From: Colius striatus
Taxonomy: Eukaryota > Chordata > Aves > Coliiformes > Coliidae
DNA length: 64,000 nucleotides
Reading direction: 5' to 3'
NCBI RefSeq assembly: GCF_028858725.1
Contig: NC_084790.1
Location: 3,478,001-3,542,000 of the forward strand
Every line of letters begins with the position of its first letter. The stretch's first letter is position 1. The translations under genes were made by a program, and so were the position numbers. The notes under the pieces are model-generated. The model did not search any database. It worked only from the letters and a program-made list of their open reading frames with translations, and was not told where the DNA came from. This document shows positions 34,683 to 51,976 of this stretch, one piece after another.

Positions 34683-34690
34683 TATAAATA
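34683..34690 (+). promoter_or_regulatory. TATA box of keratin gene 4
   Basis: TATAAATA in GGAAGGTATAAATAGAG lies 102 bp upstream of the ATG. The 5' leader shares TATCAAGCTGTGCATCTTGC with gene 3. Confidence 0.88.
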
Positions 34691-34784
34691 GAGTTTCACG
34701 GCAACGGACAACTCGCAGTCTGATTTAATATCAAGCTGTGCATCTTGCTTTGGGCTTCTGCTTGCATTTCCAACTGCTGTCGCC

Positions 34785-39961
<5,177 letters not shown>

Positions 39962-40211
39962 GGAGAAACGGACTAGAAAGTGACACACAGAGAAACCCAC
40001 AGACAAAAACAGGAACGCCTGATGTTCACTGCGCGCCTTTATGCAGAGAAAGTACAAGTGACTCAGTGATGCTTTGCCATGTATCTAAAGGGGCCTGTTG
40101 GGGCCACCTTCTTCTCTGTTCTGCTACTTCTGTTCTGTAATGCTGTAATCTCTAGAAGTTACTTGCTTTAGTCAGGATCACTAATGTACCTGCTGGTGAA
40201 AAAATTTCTCT

Positions 40212-40217
40212 AATAAA
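40212..40217 (+). terminator. Poly(A) signal of keratin gene 4
   Basis: AATAAA in TTTCTCTAATAAAACTTTGC lies 251 bp after the stop. The context matches gene 3 almost base for base. Confidence 0.88.
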
Positions 40218-40390
40218 ACTTTGCTTTTGCCTGATGCAATCAAGAAACCTGTGTCTGGAAACTGAGTTCCTTTAGAAAACCAGGTGCTGATCCAGGTGCA
40301 AACCACAACCTCAGCTAGGCTAGTGAGCCTCTGTAATGGCTCCAGCAGGAAAAGCTGGAAACCCCATGCACAACAGTCACCTAAACTGGT

Positions 40391-41232
40391 CACAGAATCA
40401 CAGAGTGGTGGGATTTGGAAGTCTAATCCCCCTGCTAAAGCAGGTCCACCTAGATGAAGTCACACGGGAATGTGTCCAGGTGGATCTTGAAAACCTCCAG
40501 AGAAAGAGACTTCACAACCTCCCTGGGCAGCCTGGGCCAGGGCTTTCTCACTCTCACAGTGAAAGAGTTTTTCCTTACGTTTAAGTGGAACTTTTTGTGT
40601 TCCAACTTTTGTCCATTATCCCTTGTCCTGTTACTTTAGACAACAGAAAATATGCCGTCTCATCCTCTTCATAAATACCTTTTATATACTTGTAAATATT
40701 AATGAGATTCCCCTCTTCTCCAGACTAAACAGCCCCAGGTCCCGCAGCCTCTCCTCATATGGAAGATGCTCCAGTCCCCTGATTATCTTGCTGGCCCTGT
40801 GCTGGCCTCTCTCCAGCAGTTCTCTGTCCCTCTGGAGCTGGGGAACCCAGAATTGGACACAGGACTCCAGATGAGGCCTCACCAGGGCAGGGCAGAGCAG
40901 AGGGGGAGCAGAACCTCTCTCACTCTGCTGCCCACACTCTTCTTGATTCCCCCAGCCTGTCATTGACTTCTCGCCGACAAGGGCAGGTTGCTGGCTCATG
41001 GTCAGTTTATTATCAACCAGGGCTCCCAGGTCTCTCTCCTGGAGCTGCTCTCCAGCAGGTCGATCCCCAGCCTGTCATGGTGCAGGGGTTTATTCCTCTC
41101 CAGCTGCAGGACTCTCTGCATTTGTCCTTGTTGAACCTCAGCAGGTTCCTCTCTGCTCACTCTCCAGCTAGTCGAGATCTTGCTGAATGGCAGCACAGCC
41201 TCTGGTGAATCAGCCAGTGCTCCCAGTGTGGG
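40391..41232 (-). repeat. CR1 LINE (antisense) interrupting the gene 4 flank
   Basis: About 840 bp of antisense CR1, from a CACAGAATCACAGAGTGG end back into ORF2 (complement includes AGAGGCTGTGCTGCCATTCA). It splits the duplicated flank: CACCTAAACTGGTCA ends before it and GAACCACACTCCACTGGG resumes after it. These two strings are contiguous downstream of gene 3. Confidence 0.94.
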
Positions 41233-41480
41233 CAGAACCACACTCCACTGGGAAAAAAAGTTGGTGTTCTAGTGGGAGGCAGGGAATGGCCTTGCTGACC
41301 TTGCAGATCTTGTCCACCTTCTATCTGTCAAAGCCTGTAGTATGTGTTACCCATTCTGGCATTAAATCCTCCAGGATCTTCAAGAACAGCCAGTTGAGGC
41401 AAATGCCTCTGTGCTTTTCACAGAGCATTTTGCCTAAATTCACTGCAGAAAAACAAAGGAGGAAGTAAGTGGAGCTAGAG
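41233..41480 (+). repeat. Duplicated 3' flank, gene 4 copy
   Basis: Continuation of the segment shared with 29000-29111 and about 29414-29520, downstream of gene 3. Confidence 0.7.
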
Positions 41481-44400
41481 ATCATCAATGACAGAACAGA
41501 GAGACCAGTGACAGGAACTTCCATGAAAAAGCAGCTCATGATGCTCTATATCCACACTGAGTTTTTGGCTTAGCAGCCATCTCTGGGAGACATCTCCAGA
41601 TGCGTTGGTCTTTGAACTGAGACACATGTTGGCTGCTGAGGAGTACAGTGTGGGTCAAACATGTCTTAACAGATCTTCACTGGAGTCATCTGGGGGGAAG
41701 GAGATGTCTTCTGACCTCATCTGGACTTTTGTAACACGTGTGTCTGAGAAAATGCCATCTCTTCTGTGTTAGACATTTGTCTGGACAGAGGAATTGTGTA
41801 ACAGAAGCGCCTCTGCTCTTGGGTTGCTGTAAGCAGAGCTGAGAGTAGGTGCTAAGATGATAGCATTCAAATTATATCACAAATCTCTGCTTCTCTGGAG
41901 GCAGCCAAGGAGCGGTTGGACATCCAGTCACTGAAGCTGTGCAGAGACCCGTGCAGGATGGGAAAAGTGGATTGCCTGAAAGCTCTTTATATAGCCTATG
42001 ACATGGCATAAACCTTTCTCACACCTGAATATGTGAAATATTTTGAGGTCCTTTGCTGAGAAATTAAAAAAACCCCGTATGTGAAGCATAAAAGCAAGAG
42101 CATCTCCCCAAATCCCACTCCTGAATACACACTGATCTGGAAGAACAACGTTTATGCCTTGGCTTATGCTCAGTTTATGTGCTGTAATAAGCAGAGAGAC
42201 AGAGCCAGGGGCAAAGGCAGGATGGTGTTTTGGCTTGGAAGCAGAGAAGCAGCAAGGCTGATCCCTGGTGGCCAAGGCTGCGAGAAGCAGCTCCCAGCGT
42301 GGGCTCTCCTGGCTCCAGCCAGTGCCTGGAGAAGAAACGCAAGCAGAAATGACTGACACTGGGTTTCTGGTTATTGTGCACCAGGGAGGAAGAGATTCAT
42401 GCCAGCAGGATACATTCCTTCCTCGACATTGTGCCAAGTTTGCCACCTTGCTCTTTCCAGCCTGTCATTTCACCCTGGCAGCTGCTGTCATTGCCCAGAC
42501 TTCTGTACAAACCACTCAGACACGAACCCACTGCTCTGTGCTCCCAGCTGGGCACTTGGGCTGAGCAGCATGGATCAAACCCTCTCCAGAGTGAGAGGCA
42601 GTGCCTCCTTGAAACTAAACCCCGTGGATTTGACATCTGAGTTCTCACTTTCTAACTGCCATCTGCACTGGCATTTCCCTCTTGCCATCACATAAGGAAA
42701 TGCCAACCTGAAACACTTTCAAAAACATTTATACTGTTTTTGTTTGGGTTTTTTTCTCAGAGGACACAGAAGTTGAACACAGGCCAAAACTGTTAGCCTG
42801 TGCAGCTTGTACCAACACTCAAGCAAAAGCTTTTCATGGGCACTGTATTTGATTTTGGATAAAAATTTAGGAGGAGCTGGAATAATAAACTGTCATTACA
42901 TGTAAAAGCTGCCGTGCTGAACAACAAGGAAATGGAAACAGTGCCTGGAAAACACGGCAGAGCAGACTTCTTGGTACTTCCCAGATCTCTCCATAAGGTG
43001 TCAGCTCTTCCTAGCTGGCAGCTCCAAGCAAAATGCCGACCTGCAAATCTCCTGCTCTTGAGAGCCTGGTCTGGCACAGTCTTTTCCTCGTCTGCCCACC
43101 CAAGGAAGGCACACAGTGCATCATCACAGTACTGAGTCTGGACTTACATTCTGCTGAGAAGCCAGGAGATGCAGATAAGTTTGGCAATTATCTGTGGTTA
43201 AATGGAATGCTGCTTGACTATACAACAGAATCACAATGATACATAACTACAAGACTATGAGATAAAAATGCAGTGACAGCTGATATTTCAGTATATTTCA
43301 ATATTTCAATAATATTTCAATATATTCCAGTACTGTCCAGAGCCACCTGCACTTCAGTGAGCTGGGGAAGGAGCCCCTCCTTCTGCTGCCAATTGCTACT
43401 TCCATGGCACTGAGATGTTCAGACAGATTTTGCTTTCACCACCTGGGATATTTGGGGATGCAGAAGGAGAGGGACATCACAGGCCCCACACCATGATTTG
43501 CAGCTTGCTCTCTAGAGGGCACTCGGCTCTCACTGAGGCTGCCACAGGTTGCTCAGGGCAGAGGCATGCAGCAAACCCAGCTCTGATTGCTTGGCTAATC
43601 TTCTAACAGGAATACTTGGCTAAACAGATGAAGCAGTGCCTGTGGTATGTGCTGGGGAGATTCTGCTAGCTGAAAACACGGAATCAGCTATCAGCCCTGA
43701 CATCTTGCTCCAACTTGCTCACCTTTATTCAATGGTCACATAAGTGGTGAGGTTGACATGACCTGACTCTGTATGTGTGACTGTTGCAGGAGATGAAGCA
43801 GGTTTCCTCCTTGCCTCTTAGAAGACCCTGGCTATGTTCTACCATACATCAGTGCAAATTATGGAAGCCAGACTGAAACATGCTGCACAGATTTGCTAAT
43901 ACCTGTTTTTGTTTGGCCAACAGCACTGGAATATTTTGCACCACGTCCTTAGGAAGGCACACAGTGAAACTAATGCTCTCTGTACAGGTTGTAATTGTTT
44001 TGCAATGGCAGAAATGGAGTTTGGACCCTTTGCTGGTGACAGTCTTGAAAAGACTAGTAGTAGACTAGTCTCAGACTAGTAGTAGCACTAGCTGAGACCC
44101 CAAAGAGCCAGCTGTTCAAGGGGCTCTTTAGACCTAAAATGAAGAAGTTCTCCACCAAAGGGTTTGTACTCTGAAAGTCTCTTGCAGCTCTGACTCACCT
44201 AATTACTGCTCCTATCATAATCACCATCGTTCCATCCCTTGGATGTTTCGTCAGAGTCTCTGCAATAACGAGTGAGTAACAGATCAAGTATAATGTATGC
44301 AAGCATTACTTTTTCTCCTAAAAGAGAGATGTTTGCTGGATTGGACACTCTTAACTACCCTTACACAGGGGGTAGCAGATCATCTCCCAGTTAACTGACA

Positions 44401-45039
44401 GGACAGTGACTGTTCTGTGTTAGGACCATCAGATGCAACAAGGATACATTTCAGGGACATTCCCTGTGACCACACATCTCAGGGTGTGGGCAGATGCCAA
44501 GACTTACACCTTGTTTTGCAAAGGAGTGCAGGAGAGGTGGAAACTTGCTTTCTCACTTCAAAACAGAGATTTTTAAAACCCCCTTCTGTTGAAAAAGGCT
44601 AAGTATGTTTTGACATGCAGGTAATGATCATTTGCAGCTGGTTTGCACAGAATTTCACTGAGCTTTGAAAACACACTGCTACATTTTGTAAGATGTGGTC
44701 ATAAATATATATAGGAAGAGAGAAACAGAATCAACAATACCTCCTATTATACCTACCTCCTAGTACTGTTCCACTAATAAAGGTTAAATACACTTGAAGA
44801 TGGACACTAGGGGTTTGTAACAGTTGTATAAACTGCTGTGGGAACAAACCAAAGTCCTCTGACTGAGTGTCTCATTGCTAGGAGAAGAATGGGACACATT
44901 ATCTGGACAGGACTATTTCTAATTGCATTTAGAGAAAATAATGGATTTCACTGGAAATAGCTTGTTCTGACAACATTTTCAACCACAAATATTTCTGGAA
45001 GGAACCAAGAACCAACAGCTGAGTTGGTTTGGAAAAAAG
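41481..45039. other. Intergenic, no gene seen
   Basis: No exon, RNA gene or clear repeat family. Small local repeats only: an AATATTTCAATA-rich tandem at about 43287-43328 and two AGACTAGTAGT units at about 44050-44085. Confidence 0.45.
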
Positions 45040-46838
45040 GGTTCCAAAGCACTCTGTGCTGTCGTTACAGAGTAAACGACTGGGGATCTGCTGGGACAAC
45101 TCAGGCAGAAAGCAGCCATCTAGGAGAGGTCGAAACAGGGGCTGGCTTCTTGGGAAGAGTATAAGAACATTGCCAGAGCATGTAGAGGTGCAACTAGGAA
45201 GGCTAGAGCCCTTCTGGAATTAAATCTAGCCATGAAAGTTAAGGATAGCAATAAGGCATTTTTCAGGTACATCAGCAGCAGAAGGAAGATGAGGGGGGAC
45301 GTGGGCCCGCTGCTAAACACAGAGGGTGCCCTGGTGACCGAGGATGCAGAGAAGGCAGAAGTACTGAATTCCTTCTTTGCTTCAGTCTTTACAGCCAGAG
45401 CCTGCCCTGGGGAAGCCCAGTCCAGCAAAGGATAGTAGGATGGCCTGGACAGCAGAGGACTTGCCCTAGGTGGAAGAGGAAGAGGTTAAAGACTTGTTGG
45501 CCAAGCTTAAGGCTCATAAGTCAATGGATCCTGATGGGATGCATCCTAGAGTGCTGAGGGAGCTGCTGATGTGGTTGCTAAGCCACTGTCCATCATTTTC
45601 AAACAATCATGGAGGACAGGCGAGGTGCCTGAGGGCTGGAGGAAGGCCAATGTCACTCCAGTCTGCAAAAAGGGCAGGAAGGACAACCCAGGAAACTACA
45701 GGCTGCAGTGGATGTCATCTAGCTTGACTTCAGCAAGGCTTTTGACACTTTCTCCCACAACATCCTCATCAGAAATCTCAGGCAATGTGGCTTGGATGAG
45801 TGGAGGTGAGGTGGATGGAGAGCTGGCTAAATGACAGAGCCCAGAGGGGGATGATCAATGGCATAGAATCGAGTTGGAGACCTGTGGAGTTGCACAGGGA
45901 TGGGTTCTGGGGCCAGTCTTGCTCAACATCTTCGTCAAGAACCTGGGTGAGGGCACAGAGGGACCCTCAGCAAGTGCCCTGATGGCACCAAACTGGGAGG
46001 ACTGGCTAATTCTCCAGAGGCTGTGCTGCCATTCAACAAGATCTTGACCGGCTGGAGAGTTGGGCAAAGGGAAACCTCATGAGTTTCAACAGGGGGAAGT
46101 GCAGAGTCCTGCATCTGGGGAGGAACAACCCCATGTACTAGGACAGACTGGGGGTGACCTGCTGGAGAGCAGCTCCAGGAGAGAGACCTGTGAGTACTGG
46201 GTGATAATAAACTAACCATGAGCCAGCAACGTGGCCTCGTGGGCAAGAAGCCAATGGCAGCCTGGGGGCATCCAGCAGAGTGTGGGCAGCAGGGCCAGGG
46301 AGCTTCTGCTCCCCCTCAGCTCTGCCCTGGTGAAGCCTCCCGTGGAGTCTTGTGTCCACTTCTGGGCTCCCCAGCTCCAGAGGGACAGGGAAGTGCTGGA
46401 GAGAGGCCAGCACAGGGCCAGCAAGATGCTCAGGGCACTGGAGCATGTTCCTGCTGAGGAAAGGCTGTGGGCCCTGGGGCTCTTTAGTGTGGAGGAGACT
46501 GAGGGGGGATCCCATTAATATTTACAAGTATATGAGTGGTGGATGTCAGGAGGCTGGGACATCCCACAGGACAAGGGGTGATGGGGTGAAGCTGGAACAC
46601 AAAAAGTTCCATTTCAACATAAGAAAAAACTATTTCACTATTGAGATGACGGAGCCCTGGCCCAGGCTGCCCAGGGAGGGTGTGGAGGCTCCTTCTTGGG
46701 AGGTTTCCAAACCCACCTCGGCACGTTCCTGCGTGACCTGATCTAGGTGGGACCTGCTTCTGCAGAGGGATTGGACTGGATGATCTCTAAAGGTTCCTTC
46801 CAACCCCCACCATTCTATGATCTATGATTCTATGATTC
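45040..46838 (+). repeat. CR1 LINE, longest copy, internally deleted
   Basis: The translation starts in ORF2 between the endonuclease and reverse transcriptase (KVKDSNKAFFRYISSRRK, NSFFASVFT). It then gives EEEEVKDLLAKLKAHKSMDP, KPLSIIFKQSWRTGEVPEGW and VTPVCKKGRKDNPGNYRL. Next it jumps to a segment encoding LDFSKAFDT in another frame and proceeds to the ORF2 end and 3' UTR, ending TATGATTCTATGATTCTT. The 5' UTR, ORF1, endonuclease and the middle of the reverse transcriptase are missing, and there are several frame breaks. It is not functional. Confidence 0.93.
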
Positions 46839-49800
46839 TTGGGAATTACTTTTTGTTTAGAACTCATGGTTAATCCACCATTAAAGTGACAATCATGCTT
46901 GAGCTCTAATATGTTTCAACTAATCTGAATCAAATATTCTCCAAGTTTTCAGTTTTCAAACACCTAGCTTGTTATTGGAATGAGAGAAAAAACCCTCATC
47001 ATTTAACTTTGAGTGGAGTAGAGGTGTTTCATGCGAAGTGTTAGACAGCTGAAGCTCAATGGAAGGAAGAGCAGTGTACATCCTGAGAAGAGATATGCTC
47101 TCCCTCCAATAAAGTCACACTTCAGAGACCAAGTTTCTTCTTTAGATGGAGAAATAATGTTCTGTGGGATTATCTGATGTTAATAAAATTGGCTGATGAT
47201 TATATAATAGAAATTAGTTTACAATGGGTAATTATTAAAATGAATCATATTCCCCAGATCAATCTTCCACAGTTTTTCTCTACAGAGCGTAGGTCAATTA
47301 AATGTCCAGAAGTAGGAAGGATGGCAGAGGATTCCCCACCACTGAAGTACTGAAAATGGTGGGTAACAATCTAGGTGTACCCCCACAAATGTGCTCAGCA
47401 GCCTCAGCAGTTTCTCCCAAACACATCAGTCCAAAGGCAGCTGTAACTGCAGAGCTCAGAAAAGGTAGTTCCAGGAGAGTTGATCGGAGATTTACTGTGC
47501 TCAGCCCACACACTCATCAGCGTGCCATCACTCCAGCCCACCATGAGGGCCATTTCAGCCTCACCTCTTCCTGCTGCCACACAACCCCCAAACAAAGAAG
47601 ACCTCATTCTCTCCCAGTGTCTGCTTTCAGCCAATGTAGTCTGTGTTGTCCTGGAGCATATGATAATTCTGCCATTTAAGTGCACTGAATGAATTCACGC
47701 CCACACTGGGTGAGCCTTTCAGGCTTATATAGTCCACCCTCCTCTTCTGGACAGGAGCTTGTAGAAGTTTCATCACAGGAAAAGGGAAGAGGTCTCATTG
47801 CAAACAATTATGCTGCCATCTGTCCCCAAGGCATTTTCCTCCTCCTCCTCCTTCTCGCCCTCCTATTTTGGCTCTGACCTGAAGCACATCAGACAATGCA
47901 CAAGGGCAGGTTTTCCTGAATGCCATTAAATTCTCTATGAGGGTATATTGTGACTGTATATCCTGTCCATTAGCTATGCCTAGTGCAAAGAAACCTCAAT
48001 CAAATCTCTTTTGAAACAGCCACATGTTTTAAATCTCACCTTGCAGTTCAGTCCACGCTTTATTTCATACTAGTGTGAGAGGCACAGATGATCACAGCTT
48101 CTCTGGAGCAGCCTGACAGAAGCCTCTCAGGCAGAAAAGAATCCAAAAGAGCTCTTTCATACTCACACCCAGCACACTCAAGACTCTATCTGAATACCTG
48201 TGAGCAGGCTGTATTCAGGACCAGCATGCACAACACAGAGTCTGTAAGAGATCTTCAGTGGTGATAAATGAAGACTCCTGCCTTGTCACACCATTCAGAC
48301 ACTCTCTAAGCACAGCCATAGCTGCCTCAACCCAACCCTTGCTTGTTGCAGGGACTGAAGTTTTCTCAGCTTTTTTCATCTGCCCACAACTGAGAGCTGT
48401 CCTCAGTGTGGTCAGAGATATGCCAGAGCCTGGTTCCAGCACTAAATCATCTGAGATGGGAAAGTAGAGGAAAGGGAATTCAGATACACAGCTGCATGCA
48501 CATCGTGGAGTGATGCCAGGCAGTTTTGAGTCTGGGCAATGCCAGAGGAAGGCTTCACAGCTCCTTCTGCTGTACTCTCTGCACTGCAGGGTGTGATAGC
48601 AAAGGTCACACCAGCTTAGGGTGGACATCCCTTGATGTGTTTGTGGAGCAGTAGTTTGATGCTGCAACAGGCACCACCAGCCCAAGATTTCATAACATTT
48701 AACTGTCCCATTTCACACGTACTACTGGGGTTCCTTGCAGTTCCTGCAGAGTTTATTGAAATCTCTCTCATGTTAAGGTTTTCCCAGCTCTCCAGGTTCT
48801 CCTCTGCAGCATTATTTCTAGATTTTGCTGAAAACATTATCTAAGATCATCTAGTTAGCTTGGTATGCTTACAAATGCCTAGACAACCCTATGAGATGTA
48901 ACTACAGAGAAAACTACCATCTTGTAAAACAGCTTACACCTTACAGCAAACCTTGAAAGAAAACATTCCTTTTAGGAACCATTTGTTCTGTAATTTTTAT
49001 CTCTGATCCTGGCCAGTTACCAGATACACTGAATCCATCAGACTTCTTCAGCTTTAAGGAGCTAACCTTCACTCTTGAGGTATGCTGTCTGCACAAATTC
49101 CAGGGGGGAAAGATGGCATTAAATCTTCCTTTCATGTACTGAACATGAAGCTGTGTGCTATGTTGCATTTGAGCATCCTCACTGATATTCAAACTATACA
49201 AAGATGTCCCTTTTGTGAGTGGAAGATGTGAAGCTTAGTCCACTTACATGACTCATACAAAAGGTCTAACAAATATCCTTCCAGAAGAAAAAACCCAGAC
49301 CCTTGCCCTTCTGTAGAATGATGCAGAGCAACATAGAAACATATCCATGTCCTTATAGCAAGGGGAGCCAACAGTTGAGCATAATGTAACACAGTAGTTA
49401 AATGAGACAAAGTTATTCACTTCAATGGAAAAGGTTTTCTCACCGGAACAACCTAAAACTATGACTTAGACTCCACTGAGTTTTACAGTGAACCACTGGT
49501 ATTTCCACAAGCCAGAGAAGGGACATCCCACAAAGACATCTCAGAAATGAAATCAAGCAGAAGATGAAACTTTAGGTGTGTCCCACTGTGTGGGAGAGGT
49601 TGTGCTGGGAGGGGTGTTTATAAAAAGATGTTTCCACAAACACTTGCTATAAACCATAACAAACAAACTTCTAAATTAGCAATAACCTACATCACAAAGG
49701 CCGAGTGAGAAAATAACATACCAAATCAATACAGGAAGTGGCATATCACACAAATAGTTCAACCTACAAAGAATGGTAGCTGGCAGACCACGTTTTGCTG

Positions 49801-50340
49801 AAGATCTGGGAAGGAGGACAGACATGAGAGGCAGTCAAGATATGTCAAATATTTGAGGCTCAGATTGCTGTAAGAGCTCAGCTGAACTATTTACTTGCTA
49901 TGTATTTGAAAAGGATACAATCTTAAGGTGCAAGATAGCAAATATTTCCTACTTTCGGTCATGCTAGGTCTATGAATGGAAAACAAAACTGAAGAGAAAA
50001 TGCTGTTTTGATGAATAGTTTATTACCTTAATCACAAAAGCAGGAGCTTAACATTTCTTCTCTGATTAAGTATGTTTGTATTTGCACTGTGGAAGGAAAA
50101 CATCCTGACTGAAATATTGAAATGCCTTCAGGAGTGGGAACATTACCTCTTTCTTACAGACATGTAAGGGCACTTTCCCAGGTCTCTTGAACATCCTATC
50201 ACTGCATCTGGTGTGAGCACATGAGAATTATTCCCTTCTCACATTTCCTTTCCTTACAGTCCTATGCAGAACTGTTTTCTAGTTGTTACCCAATATTTCA
50301 TAATTCAGTTTTGATTTATCAAATATATGAGCAGATGTTT
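46839..50340. other. Intergenic, no gene seen
   Basis: About 3.5 kb without a supported exon. The open frame at 47302-47679 (125 codons) has no recognisable domain, no splice context and no homology to the keratin neighbours, so it is not called. Confidence 0.4.
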
Positions 50341-50833
50341 GAGCTTCCCAGCTCAAGAGGGACAGGGAACTGCTGGAAAGAGGCCAGCACAGGGCCACCA
50401 AGATGATCAGGGCACTGGAGCATCCTTCTAATGAGGAAAGGCTGCGGGACCTGGGGCTGTTTAGTCTGGAGAAGAGGAGACTGAGGGGAGATCTCATTAA
50501 TATTTACAAATATCTAAATAATGGGTGTCAAGAGGTTGGGGCAGCACTTTTTTCTGTAGTATCCAGTGACATGACAAGGGGTGATGGGATGAAGCTGGAA
50601 CACAAAAAGTTTCATTTAAACAAAAGGCAAAACTCTTTCATGGTTGAGGTGAGGGAGCCCTGGCACAGGCTGCCCAGGGAAGGTGTGGAGTCTTCTTCTC
50701 TGGAGGTCTTCTAAACACACCTGGACACGTTTCTGTGTGACCTAATCTAGGTGGAACCTGCTTTAGCAGGAGGGAGTGAAGTAGATGATCCCTAAAAATC
50801 CCTTCCAACCCCTACCATTCTGTGACTCTATGT
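50341..50833 (+). repeat. CR1 LINE, end of ORF2 plus 3' UTR
   Basis: Starts at CCCAGCTCAAGAGGGACAGG and ends CCATTCTGTGACTCTATG. It is followed 100 bp later by a second, similarly truncated copy in the same orientation. Confidence 0.94.
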
Positions 50834-50929
50834 TTGTTTGGAATAAATCACTGACACATATGATATTTGCCAACGTTCACTAAGTTTTTATGACAAGTTA
50901 TAAAAATATCAGAATGATTCAAGATGATC

Positions 50930-51352
50930 AGGGGACTTGAGCATCTTCCTTATGAGGAAAGGCTGTGGGATCAGGGGCTGTTTAGTCTAGGGGAGACTGA
51001 TTGGGGAGCTCATTAATAGTTACCAATATCTAAATGGTGGATGTCAGGAGGTTGGGGCAGCACTTTTTTTCTGTGGTATCTAGCAATAGGACAAGGGGTG
51101 ATGGGATGAAGCTGGAACACAAAATTTTCTATTTAAACATAAGAAAAAACTGTTTTACTGTGAGGGTGAGGGAGCCCTGGACCAGGCTGCCCAGGGAGGG
51201 TGTGGAGGCTCCTTCTCTGGAGATCTTCAAAATACACCTGGACACCTTCCTATGTGACCTGATCTATGTGGGAGCTGATTCTGCAGGGGGGTTGGACTAC
51301 ATGAGCCCTAAAGGTCTCTTCCAACCTCTTCCATTCTATGATTCTATAATTC
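50930..51352 (+). repeat. CR1 LINE 3' fragment
   Basis: Starts at AAGATGATCAGGGGACTTGA and ends CCATTCTATGATTCTATAAT. It is the last repeat before the gene 5 promoter. Confidence 0.94.
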
Positions 51353-51862
51353 AGTATACATACAAAATACATCATGTGAGACATTTTCAAAAGGCATAAA
51401 GCATTAAAGGACTGAAAAAAAAGGAGCACTGAGCATAAGATAACCATAAACCACAACCTATTAAAATATCTCTTAGAAAAATAATCAACTGAGGTTCTTT
51501 GACAAACATCTGAAAAGGCAAAGAGCATGAGGAATGTCTGCATTAAAAGATAGTAACATTCATTAGTGTCCCATATTATGACAGTTTATTGTTGTGCTGA
51601 AAGATTTGTGAACAGGATGAGGTGAGTGGGATGAGTTTAATTCAGATGACTGTAAGTCAGTGGACTAGATCGCAGGAAAGATCTACCTAATTCAGAGCCA
51701 CCCAGTAGAAATTACATGTTTTGTATTAACAAACAAAGGGTCATGAACACTTTGAGTATGGGTTATGCTTCCTGATATTGTCAAACATCTCTCTGGCAAA
51801 TTACCCTTGGCAGAAATACTATGGCTTGCAAATGTGCATGGAAAGTGGGTACTCCCTTTGGT
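51353..51862. other. Upstream region of gene 5
   Basis: I see no exon. The AAAGTTTGCATCAT block conserved upstream of genes 3 and 4 was not recognised here; only the proximal box and TATA are shared. Confidence 0.45.
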
Positions 51863-51872
51863 GGTGACACCC
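51863..51872 (+). promoter_or_regulatory. GGTGACACCC box of gene 5
   Basis: Third occurrence of this decamer at exactly 21 bp before the TATA start, although the surrounding promoter has diverged from genes 3 and 4. Confidence 0.6.
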
Positions 51873-51883
51873 ACCATCTCAGG

Positions 51884-51891
51884 TATAAATA
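51884..51891 (+). promoter_or_regulatory. TATA box of keratin gene 5
   Basis: TATAAATA in CAGGTATAAATACAG lies 93 bp upstream of the ATG. Confidence 0.87.
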
Positions 51892-51976
51892 CAGACCAGG
51901 CAAGGTGGAAGTTGGAGCTATGATTCCAGAGCAACTGTAAGACCAGCTTTAGCCAGAGTCATTCAGTGCTGCCACT

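Noticed and set aside
41928-42446. 172-codon reverse-strand open frame
   Set aside because: No recognisable motif, and overlapping open frames occur in other phases. Chance openness is more likely.
47302-47679. 125-codon open frame as a novel gene
   Set aside because: No domain, no splice signals fitting a neighbour, and competing open frames on both strands of similar length.
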